In this document: positions 48,000 to 60,000 of the stretch, in pieces
Numbering within the stretch: the stretch's first letter is position 1
Layout: each line of letters opens with the position of its first letter
Source of the DNA: Brachionus manjavacas
Lineage: Eukaryota > Rotifera > Eurotatoria > Ploima > Brachionidae
Assembly (NCBI GenBank): GCA_019054805.1
Contig: JAHQIY010000006.1
Coordinates: 2,480,001 to 2,544,000, forward strand
Reading direction: 5' to 3'
DNA: 64,000 nt
Notes under the pieces: generated by a model
The model's database searches: none
What the model was told of the DNA's origin: nothing
Seen by the model: only the letters and a program-made list of their open reading frames with translations
Translations under genes and position numbers: made by a program

Positions 48000-48774
48000 G
48001 TCCATTTCTTCGAATATTATTGAGTCGTTTGGATGGAGAGGCCAAAAGGTCCTGTACGAGTCGGGCCAGAACTTATAATTATCGTCTGAATGATGCTTTT
48101 AAATAAACGGAATGACTCCACGTTTTATAAAGTCCTAATAGACAATTTGGTTGACTGCATGTCCACTTTTTCGTATGATTGGCGCCGAAATACCCCTCTT
48201 AGAAATGACCAGCCAAACAAGTAATTTCTGCTTAAAATTCTTAACTGATGTATATTTTGTACTTGCTGGTGTTGCAGCAATGTTACTTGAGTAAAATATA
48301 TAATTTCCATTGATTTTAGCATGACTGAGAGTGAAATAGGATTCATGGTCTAAAATCCAGGAAATATTTGGATTTTTTTAAATACAAATTTCTACATTTA
48401 ACTCTAGCTACTTTTTTTTGCGTTTCGATTCGGTCAGGGATTTTCATCTTTTCTCTAGGTGTTATTTAAAGCTTCTTCAACAATTTTGAGACCATTTGCT
48501 GGTTTATATCAAACATTTTGGCTGATTGATGTTGTCTTTGTGATCAAAAGCCTTTTTAAGCTTGTTGAGTTGTACTTTAGTAATTTTTTTCGGTGTTTGT
48601 CCAGATCCTTGTTTTCTTTCTGGTGAAAAATATTCACTACGTTTTAAAATTCGGTAAATAGTACTCCTGGAATCTTTTCTGCCACAAAATGCCTTACAGT
48701 GAATTTCTTTCCAAGTGATCTATTTTCGTTAAAATTCTTAGTGCCTCTTCTTTAGATGAATTTATTTTGGTCAT
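48000..48774 (-). pseudogene. Tc1/mariner-superfamily transposase relic
   Basis: Starts at ATG 48774 with MTKINSSKEEALRIL. A helix-turn-helix region follows in a shifted frame (TIYRILKRSEYF, GSGQTPKKITK, FDHKDNINQ, MVSKLLKK). The DDE part reads LDHESYFTLSHAKINGN, KLLVWLVISKRGIS and FIKRGVIPFI, then KHHSDDNYKFWPD, the usual order of mariner-type transposases (first Asp in the DxESYF block; HHxDxxxxFWPD carries the second). Multiple frameshifts and stops; the C-terminus is missing and no TIRs were found. Confidence 0.85.
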
Positions 48775-48959
48775 TTTTAATTCAATTCAAATTGAATAAT
48801 TTTTTTTTATCGTATTTAAAATTAAATTTACAACAAGAATATGGAAAGAGATTTAAAAAAAAAATTAAAATAGCATTGCAAATGATACTTAAAGTTCGTC
48901 TCGATTTTAAGTTTTCACCCGCAACTACTTTAATTTTTTTCATTCATTAGTTTAAATAG

Positions 48960-49773
48960 TAAGCAGCCTTAAGTGCTTGAAATTTAATATTGATTACTTG
49001 CTAATATTTTTTAATAATTGAATACATCTTCAAGTTTCTTATTTTCTTTTTTTTTAAGTTTACTAGACTATAGACTTATTTTAGAGACAAATTAAATTTA
49101 ACTAGGACATATTATATTTTTTTTTATAAAAACAGCTACCAGTACTGCTGTAGCTTATCACTTTTATAATTTTTATTATTAAATTGAGGAAGCGGCTGAC
49201 ATTTTAAAAGGTTGAAAAATGATTTTGGTAATGTTCTAAGAGCTTTTATTTGAATTGACTCAATTGCAATAATAATAAGTTTATTTTACATTATCTTTTA
49301 TTTTTGTCGTTATTTAGCTTAATTTTTCTAAAAATTTAATCAAGTAAAATTCGCAATTTTTTAAATATATTAACTACTTTTAAACAATTTTGGTATATTG
49401 AAGTTGATGATCAATTCAAAATATCACTTCAAAGAGTTTATCTTTAGATATTAGAATTAATCTTTGAATTAATAATTTTAATGTAAAGTGTTTTGAATGT
49501 TATGTACTTAAAATCTTCTTTTAGACTTTATTTTAATAAATATATTACTCTCATTTGATAGAATTTAATGCCACTAGTTGATTCAGAAAGAAATTGCTTC
49601 AAAAGCAAAAGCTGAAAGACCGGCTAAATTAAAGCAAGTCTAAATGGACAATAATCAAATAAAATAATTTGACTTTTAATTTAAAATCTTTAAAAAAATT
49701 AATCCTTTAAATTAAACAAAAATACAGTTAATATTTTCTGATTCCAAAAATGTGACATAAAAAAAGTGACATA
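48960..49773. other. AT-rich spacer with a dispersed repeat
   Basis: No gene. The stretch 49398-49515 (ATCAATTCAAAAT, AAAGAGTTTATCTTTAGAT, then GTTATGTACTTAAAA) has a diverged copy at about 61660-61785. Confidence 0.6.
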
Positions 49774-49790
49774 TTTTTTTTGTCATCTGA

Positions 49791-50943
49791 TTCCAGATTT
49801 ATATTGAAGAAATACTAATTGATGTTTCAGAAAGTGATATTGGCATCAGAATTCGGTCAATAAAAATCGATGTCATTGCGTATGCGGATGATTTGTTGCT
49901 TATCTCGGAAACTAAGAAAGGTCTTCAGAGCTTACTAGACATTGTCACACTACATGGGTCAAAACTTGAGATAAAATTCAATCCGAGCAAAACAATCTAC
50001 ATCGTATTTAACAGTAAATGTAGTAAAGTAGTAGCCAATAGAAGAGAAGACTGGTGGCAGGGTGCACTTACAATACAAGGTGAAATAATACAAAAAGTAA
50101 ATTTTATGAAGTACCTTGGAGTAGAATTCAACGAAGATAATAATGACAGCTCTCACCTAGAAGGGCGAAAAAAGGCAGCATTGAACGCACTAGTAAAAAC
50201 TAAAGAACTTGGAAATACTGAAAGAAAACACAAGCCTTTATTTAAAAGGGCATTTATACAAGACTTATATATTACCAGTTCTAATGTATGGTATGGAAAC
50301 GATTAACCCCATTAAAACTACAGTCAACGGGGTGACTAATGTTGATAATAATATGCTGAGATACACATATTACATTCCAAAGAGATGCAGAACAACAAAC
50401 CTTAGACTGATAAACAATCTACATAAGACTAATACCAGATTAAAACAATTAAAAATAGAATTCTTTGAAAGACTTTTAAACAACAAGTTTACAAAATCAA
50501 TTATCAAAGAGCTGTTAAAAATAGGAGATCAGAATGACTATGTGAATAGTATACTCAGTATATTGAATGAAATACAGTATGAGAATGACATTGGCCTTCT
50601 AGAGAAATGTAAATACCACAGATACTTAAATGAATTAGAGCTCGAAACGTGTAAGAAAAACAACACTGTACTTGAAGAACTACGCGAAGTGTTTAAGCGA
50701 AACGGTCAAACAGCAGCCGTTTATAGCCTTTTAAGATACGACAACAATACAAACAGTGTAAATAGTTAAAAACTTTCATTAAATTTTTTTTTTTTTGTTA
50801 TTTTTATAATTTTGACTATTTTATTATATTTTATTCTAAAACTAAATATTGGCAAATACATCGCCACCTTATTTAACGGGGCGTTGAGCAAGTGGTCGAT
50901 TTACGGCCTCAGCCATAGATATAAATAAATAAATAAATAAATG
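49791..50943 (+). mobile_element. 5'-truncated non-LTR retrotransposon with target-site duplication
   Basis: The coding part starts within the reverse transcriptase just before YADDLLLISETK and continues through FNPSKTIYIVFN and FMKYLGVEF. After a frameshift near 50210 it continues as YKTYILPVLMYGMETI, down to a stop at 50769. The 3' UTR ends in an (ATAA)n tail (about 50921-50943). The insertion is bounded by copies of TTTTTTTTGTCATYTGA at 49774-49790 and 50944-50960, a 17 bp duplication with one mismatch. It is younger than the relics at 40-42.7 kb. Clade not resolved. Confidence 0.9.
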
Positions 50944-51091
50944 TTTTTTTTGTCATTTGAAAAATTAATTTTATTTTAGAAAAATAAATGCTAAAAAATT
51001 TAAAGCTATTTTCAAAAAAAAAAGATGCTTGTAAAATACAGAAATAAAGAAAACAGATAAAAAAATTCACTATTAAACTCAAAGATATATA

Positions 51092-54000
51092 TTAATTTAT
51101 TTTGGTCTCGAACTCGTACGGATATTTTACATCAATTGAAATCACATCGACCATCTCATTCAAATCACTCATTGACCTTCGCACACTAGTATGGTGATGG
51201 TGAATATCCTCATAATATTTGTTATATATTACATTTTTTTTGGCTATTGTTGCATTAGGAGTTGAGTTAAGGTTATTCATGCGACCAAAAGTATTAAAAT
51301 TGTCCGATGCGCTTATTGATCTACGTCTATTTAAATTATTACTTATTTCATAATTTGATGTTTCATACAAATTATTTTCTGTCAAGTTTCGGAAGGAATG
51401 TCGATTTTCAATAACTTCTTCTCCTTGTGGAATGATATTAGCCATCTGCGTCGTTCGCACTGAGACACCAGGATCAAAGTTTACAGGGTCCAAGTTACGA
51501 GTGGCAGTATAATTTTGATTAGATAAACTGGTCTGGAATGATTCGTAACTTTTCATTTTTTTTTCTTTTTGTCTCCTTAAGATAACTGTTTAATTCACAA
51601 ATTTTATTGACAATTTTTGCTTACCTTCTGATGCAAAATGCGAAAAGACAAAGCAGCAATAGAAGAATAAACAAAATACATGCTAATATGATTATCAAAA
51701 TCATCCACCATTCAAGCTTTTGAAAAAAATTCATAAATTTAATAAAAAATTTTATTTATTTATTTTCAATATAAAAAATTTCTTACTCCTTTTACTGGTT
51801 CAACAATTAAGGCCGATGAGTTAGTCGGAATATATTGCTCGTAACTGCCTCTGGGATAAACTGTTCCAATTGTTGTATTATAGTTTGAATCGCTAGGATC
51901 AAAAATGTCAGAAATGTCTAAATTTTGAGGATTTTTTTTTAGTCCCATTGGGTAAAAGATGCCATAAATTATTTCTGAATTATTATTTTTATATGGAACT
52001 ATTCTATAAATATTGTTGACTAAGAGCTGTTCAAGATCTGGCTGAGTGTCTAGAGGGTTTTGCAAAATCCATGATTTTTTTACATTCCCAACCAGCTCAT
52101 CGATTTCTGATTTGGTATAAACTTTAGTACTGAAAAAATTAAAAAACTGAACAGGCTGACATTCCGGTAATGAGCAATATTTGAACGAAGCTTGCTCAAG
52201 GCTTGATTTCAATAGCTCATTTGGCTCTTGATTAAACAAATCATTTTGATCGGCAAATTTGTTGAATAAAATTTTGTACAAAATTTTTGATAAATTTGCG
52301 CTTTAATATTTATAAAATAGATTTTCAAAAAATATAATTTGTAAGGAAATATTTACTATGCATTATTATAGTCAAAAAAAAGGGTATTTGGTAAAATTTG
52401 AGTAGATTCAGCATTTTCTATTGAAAAAATCCCTAAAAAATTAAACAAATCAAAAATAAATATTAAATAAAAATCGACTGAATAACTTAGTGCTTACTTT
52501 TGTTTGAGTTTTTCCTTTGCCAAGCTAGTTCAATAGATCTGATCAAATTCTCTTGGTTTACAGAATTTGGATTGCCATAAACAAAAAATTTGTACAATTT
52601 GTTCGGAAAATAAAACGAAATCTTTAAAAAAAAAATTTCAAATAAAAAAGAATTCAATTTTTTAAGATTTGATTTTTAAAATTTTGATCGAAAATTATGA
52701 GAATCTTTCAACACAAATAGAACAAACTTATTTCAAATAAGACATACGAAAAAGATTTATCTTTATTTTAAAAATCTTTTAAAAATTTTTTAAACTAAAA
52801 ATTTATTTATTTAACTTGTTTAAAAATAATATAGTTTTCCTTTAATTGAAAAATTAATAAAGACATTGCTGTAATAGAACAAGAAATAAATAAAGTGTTC
52901 CCTAGTGGTGATTTAAACAAAAAATTCGAACTTAATTTCAAATTTGAAAAAATATTTAAGATATTTTTCTAATTACAATTTTGTATCATATGATTTTTAG
53001 AATAAAGAATTTAAAGAAATTAGAATTTTTATTAGGGATGCAATTTTTCAACAGAATACAGATTTTATTCTATCAATTTTTGAAAAAAATTTTAAAATTT
53101 TAAGTTTTATCGGAACGAAATGACATTAACTTATCTAAAAGATATAAAATTTCAACAACATATTAACAACCCTGTATTTAAAAAAAAATTACATTTATTA
53201 TTTGAGTGCTTAGATCTTCTAGAGTAGGTTCCGCATAATTATGATTATTATCCACATTTGCTCCATCAATTGTCAAAAAATAAGTTAATCTCATGATAAT
53301 TCTAAAAGAAAAAAATTAAAATAAATTTCTAAGTTTATTAAAATTTACTTCTTAAAAATTGATGTCCAAAAAGAAAGATTGTGAATTCGAACATCAACAT
53401 TTTTATCGCCAATTTGTTTTTCATTTTTATTGAGCCAAACTTTTTTTATTTTTTCTGTTAAATCAGTTAAATTGTAAATATATTTTTCATATTCAAGATC
53501 TAAGTAGCGTGACTTGATCGGATATTCTTCTAAAGTGCTTGTTAATTTTTCCGATATATTCTTTAGATAGAGTTTATTTATATCTAGCTCGCATTCATAT
53601 TTCATTGAATTTTTTTCATACAGCTTTAATTATAAATGTTTAAAACCAACAAAAAAATAATAAATATATTTACTGTAAAGTAGAGGCGAGTTAAGTCCTG
53701 TTTGAAGCTCCCTGAATACAATTCCCAGTACAAAATATTTGAAGTTAAATTGACTAAATTGGAATTAATGTAGAAGCTCGTTATTTTTTTTTCAATTTCA
53801 AGTCTAAGGCTGGGATTAAGTGGAAAAACACGGGCATAAATACTTGCCAAGGCTTTTTTGGAAATGGAATTTTTTTCCGGATAAATTCTCAGATCACTTC
53901 TCAAATTTACAAATTCTTCTTCTATTCGATCACTAGAAGGTGATGGATATAAATTTTTGGAAAAACTGTGGGATTCTGATGAAAGAGTGTAAAATATTCT

Positions 54001-57000
54001 TGTTGTTTGGGTTCCGAGTGATCCAATTCTTAAGTCTTGCTTAGCATTGAATTTTGTAATTTCTATGCTGTTAAGCTGAGGGTACTCTTTTTTCCAAGAG
54101 TTACGCAAACTTTCGTTTATCCAATAATTAAATCTCTGTTCCATTAAATTAACATTTCCTATTAATTCCAATGTATAAAAATCTCTTGTTGGGTTTTTAT
54201 ATTCTGAGCAAGGATAATACAATGTCTTGCACGAATCTGACCCAAAATTGTGCGCAAAGCTAGTTTCAAATGAATCTAAACATTTAAGATCAGTACAATC
54301 TGGAAAGTTGTCCTCAACCATATATCTGATTCCAAGCAGTACGTGACTAAATAAAAATAGGATAAATAATTAACTTTTAATAAAAATTACTATTTTACCC
54401 ATCATCGAAAAAAATTTCGTTATTTATTATAAAAATGGATGCTTTTTTAAAAATTGTATAGTTAAAGTTTTTTAAAGATTTTTTTTTAATTTTTACTTTG
54501 TAATTGTTCCCATTGATTACTCAAAAAACTAGATATTTTTGTCAAAACACTAGGAACCAGGTCATTGTATTCGTTTTGCACAAACAAAATATACAAGTCG
54601 GTGTATTTTATAACATTATAGCCATTAAGTTCACTCGTGTTGTTGATTAAAAGTTTTTCTTCCGAATCAGTAAGTATTGAGTTTTTACTATTGACCGAAA
54701 GAGCTAAATCATGAATAATTTTGTCAGTTTCAGCTCGACGGGAATCGTACATATTGTCGGTTTGATTTGTTATCAAAACTAGTAAGCGAACAGCTTTATG
54801 AATTTTTTGACCTTTTCTAAAATCAAATTTTTTTAAAATTAAAAGAAACAATGACTGATAAGTCAAAGGAAACAGTATAAAATGAATGAATTTTTTCTAA
54901 AAAATATTGATTTTAGTAAACTCATTCATAAAAAATTAATCAAAAATTATTATCAATCTTTTATTAATAAATTTTGACTAAAATATAGGCTTATAAGCTT
55001 ATCTTTAAAATTTTAGATAAGCTGCAAAGCATATTTTATGTAATTAAAAATTTTAACAATCCAAGAACACTGGACTTTCATTTAGGTTCATTTTTAAAGC
55101 TTGACTTAAGTTTAATTAAATAATCTTTAATTTTTAAAATAAATATTTAAACGAACTCCCTTTTTCTACTTTTGAAAATAAGTGCCAATTAATTCTAGAG
55201 TTTCATTAATAAAAATGAAAAAATCGAGTATTAAAGTTAACAACCCTCTAATTAAAAAAGAATTCATTTTATTGTTTTATTAATCCTCCGAATTCTTAAC
55301 ATGATCAGTACTTCGGAATCATGTTCATAAAGCCCATTAGATACTAAATTTGTAAATCGATAGAAATTATTTTTCTTGATAATAAAAATTCTATTATCTA
55401 ATGTATTGTTGATAAAATTTTTAAATACTTATGGTTTGAGGATATCATTAAAATTTGACTTAACTTACTTTAAAACAACATCTTCTTGTAATTTGATTGA
55501 TACATGTGAAAATTTTTCATCTAAAATTTTTTTTTAATTTTCGATTTTTAGAATTATTTTAAATTACTATTAAATTTATTAAAAGATTCCTTTATTAAAT
55601 CAATAAGCACACTTTCATTCTTTCGATTAACTCTTGCATTTGAAAATAATTGAAACAACTTGGTAACTCTATACAAATTGGTCTCATTGGGATCAATGAT
55701 CGCAAATTTTTTCTCACTATTCAAATTGACAACTATTGTTTTGAAAAATTCTCTCAATCTTTGTTGTAAACTTTCGGTCGGTTTAACAAACAGTGAATCG
55801 GCTAGAATAAAGATCGGAATGTCATAGTAAAAATTTCTAAAATTTAAATAATTATTTTTTAAATTTTTAAGCCTCTTAATTCTTACGATAAATCATCAAT
55901 TTGCTCTTCAATTCCAATTTTGACAATTTTAGCATCAATTCTTACACCAGGTTGATTAAAGGAGACTTTGTACCAGTTAGCCACAAGATCTTCAATTCTT
56001 TTGATATTTGAGTCACACAAACGGTTCGAAGTGATCACTTTAAATGCTTCAGATAAAGGATAATCAGCCGAACATTCTTGATAATCATTTGAAAATTTTT
56101 GAAAAAAATAGCTCTTTATAGACTCATAATTGAAAAAAGTATTATATTCATCCAAGTCTGATCCATTAACTATTAAAGAATACTTAAAATTTGACACTAA
56201 TTTTGATTCTGAATTTTCGGATAGAAACTCATCAATTCCTTGCTTTTGAACTTGTATTTGAATCGAAGTTCCAAGACCACCTGATGCTAACTGCCAACTC
56301 AATTTTATATCATTTGATAAATCATTTTCTTGGCTTTGTTTAATTGTTCCGCAAAGACTTAATGAAAAGCTTGACTGGCATATATTCAAGTTAAACTCTC
56401 CAAGAGCAGAGACTAATTCTGCTTTTGATGGTATTTTAGTCGAGTCTATTTTACTTTTTTCGAAAATTTCAATATTCGAATAGACTAGATAAGACACTTT
56501 TGTAACCTCTCGAGATCTAGATAAAAATACATTAGGTTTTTAAACAAGATTTTTTGTTAACCCACTGTATGATTTCGTATCTGATTAAATTTTTGAATAT
56601 GTCAACAGTTAGTTGAGTATTTGAATATTTTGAACTCCAAATTTTTCCTAATGCAGACTCTAAAGCTTTTAACAGGTTGTGACCAAGTCGACCACAAACA
56701 GATATTTCCCAAAATTGATCATAAAGTTGAACTTGACCGAGCACGATTTGCGGGCAACTGTTACTCAAATCCTGAATTGTCGGCACATTTAGCTGTAACT
56801 GCAATAAATCAGTCAATAATGCTGAATAATTGACTGATAAGATTCTATTCCTAGATGAAATCAGATTAATTTTTTCAAATATATCACAAAAATCTCTTAC
56901 GCATATGGAAAAGTATTTAGCTCGAGACCACGTCTGGAATCCTCCAAAATAAGAACAACATTTGATGAATTTAAAACTAAGATATAAAATGTTTAAAGAT

Positions 57001-60000
57001 TAATTAAATTTTTTTAAATTTCTTAATAAAAAAAATCAATGAAATATCATACCATTTGGGTTAGCAGAGACCCATGAGTTAACTATGCATTGTTTAAATG
57101 AATCAAAATTAAATAATTGTGGTTCAGTATAGACATTAAAATTAAGACTGGTAAAATTTGTCGAACATTTTTGACTGAAACAAGGATTAATGACATTTTC
57201 ACAATTTTTTCCGTAATACCCTGGAGGGCATATACAATGATATTCATTAGCCAAATTTTGTATACAGGTAGCGTTGTTCATGCATGGATTTGAATTGCAT
57301 TGATTTACCCAAGTTTGGCAATTGCTACCCGTGTATCCGGGCAGGCATTGACAAGAGTACATATTTAAAAAAGGTGTTGTGCATATTGCTCCATTTTGAC
57401 AAGGAATACTCTTGCACTCATCTATATCTACCTCACAGTTAAGACCCTGATATCCTTGTACACATTGACAAGTATATTGATTGCCATTCTTAATGCAAAT
57501 GGCACCGTTGCGGCATGGATTTGATGCACATGCATTATATTCAAATTCACAGCTAAAAAAAATTAGTAAGATAGAAAAAAAAATTATTGATCTTACTTTG
57601 TTCCCGTAAATCCAACTGGGCATATACACAAATAAAAGTTGGGACTATGGTTGATGCATGTACCAGCATTGAGACAAGGGTTCGACTGGCAAACATTTGT
57701 CACAGTCTCACAATTTACTCCAGAATACCCGGATGGGCATAAACAAGCATAATAATTCGGAAAAGGCTCCGAGCAAATGCCGCCATTTTTACATGGACTG
57801 GAAGCACATTCCAAAATGTCATTTTGACAAAAAGAACCTGTAAATCCTGGATTACACAAACAAGTGTAAACGCCATTAGCCCCAAGAACACATCTACCAT
57901 TTATGCATTCAGGCTGACAAGCTTTAATATTCAAAAAATTTTAACTTTTTCTTTTTTTTTAACTTCTAAAATAATACTTGAATACAATTCACATCTTGGG
58001 CCAGTGTAACCAGGAGGACATTGACATATGAATGAATTATTTGATTCAATGCATGCACCCGCATTTAAACAAGGATTTGGGTTACAAAGTGATGTTGTTT
58101 CCATACAAATTGGTCCAGTAAATTTTGGCGGACAAAAGCTAAATAATAATTTTAAATCTAAGTCACTTTTATTAACTTTAAAAATATTTCTTGTTATTTG
58201 ATAAATACCTATACCTTATTTTTCTTAGAACTATTTTTTCAAAATGAGTATTCGTATTCATAAAAATATATTTTTTCGAGAAAAAAATTTCTAAATAATT
58301 TGGCATTAGAGAATATCTTAATATTTAAAAAAGGGTCTTTCTTATTGCCGCAATTTCAGTTCTATGAAGCGCATCGAAAAAAAAAGGGCGTCCCCTAAAA
58401 AACGCATCAGAATTTAAACAAAAATAAATTTCTTAATAGCGCATTGCCAAAATTAAGACCACATCGTTTGAATTATGCATCAACATAAATCAATTTTTAA
58501 ATATAAAAATTATAAGTTTACTAAAGCATTATTAACTTTTTTAGGTTGACCACTTTTAAGCTCCAAGCTCTTCAGTGCAAGTAAATGAGTACACACCTTG
58601 TTCTTCAGATAATATTTGCAACTACAATGTTATAAATATAAATTCAATTAATTCATTATCATTAACAAACTTTCTTTAGAAGCGCTTTTCCAAAAAATAA
58701 TATTCTGAATCAGCATATTTTTGCTAAGCTCAATACATTTAGAATTAGGAAGCGGTTCAATTATAAAATCCATATCTTGAATGGATAATAATATTTTGCC
58801 ATATCAATCAAATTAAAATTAAAAAAAAAATAATCATAGTGCGTTTTTAAGATTCCGCAATATATTTTTTTTGATATATTAGTGAGACGATGCGGTCATT
58901 TATTTTTGCGCTTTTAAGAAATCTTGATGCGTTGTTCCATTTATTCCTTTAAAAATCCTAGTGTGAAAAAAGTTGGCTAACTTTCTAAAAATTTAAACTG
59001 TTTTTGTAAGTTAAAAAATTAACTTTGGAGAATTATCTCAGAGATTATAATAATTTTTTGAGGTCGATTTTAATTTAACTCTCAAAATTGACCATGGAAA
59101 AAATAAAACACTTAATTAAAAAAAATGAAACTAATTCAATTGACAAAATTTATTTCCTTATCGTAATTGCTTTATTTTATTTCATTCCTTCTTAAAATGT
59201 TCTTAAACATGGAATACCATTCTTTAATTACATTTTTTTCACTGTTTTATTTTATTTTTACATTTTTGATTTTTGTAATTTGAAGGAGTATTAGCTCAGA
59301 TTAACAAATAAATAAATCTTGAATTCAACTTTTAAATTTGAATTTTAAAATAATCTAATTAATTTTAATTTTTTTAATAAATTATCCAGCTTCAAAAAAA
59401 TTATTTTTTTTTAAAATAAAAATAGCATTTTAAGAGTCTAAGAAATTTTCTAAATTTAATTTTTTTACTTTATAAAGTCTTAGAAAGATTCTTTTTTCCA
59501 CACTGAATCTATTTTAAATAACAAGATAATTGCAGAAAAAAAACAGACATTTATTGTCATAAAAGTGAAACAATCTACTAACTTAGAATAAAAATCTTTA
59601 ACGATTATTAAAAAAAAGATCTAAAATAAAAATATATATTCTAAACACAAATACAATGCAACGACGCTTAAGCTAAAAAGGCGTCTTTAACCATGAAATG
59701 GAAACTCTAGTTAATTATTAAATTATGATGCTCTTTACAATAAAGCTTGATTTTAATTGAAATCTAGTAATTCTGAAATCAACTAGCGCTTCAGCTAACT
59801 AAATTTGGTTAAGTGAAATATTTATTAGATAAATTTGGCAATTATATTTTTCAATTGTGCATTTTAATTTTTTTAAATACTTTTGTAGTTTTTTCCAATT
59901 CTAAAAATGATCTGCCAAATTTTTCAAAAGCAATCGAAAAAAAAAATTTCTTAATTTGAATTTTTTAATTGAGCTTCTTCAAAATTTTATATTGATAAAA

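Noticed and set aside
48125-48346. 73-codon minus-strand open frame
   Set aside because: Wrong frame across the mariner relic; the transposase motifs lie in the neighbouring frames.
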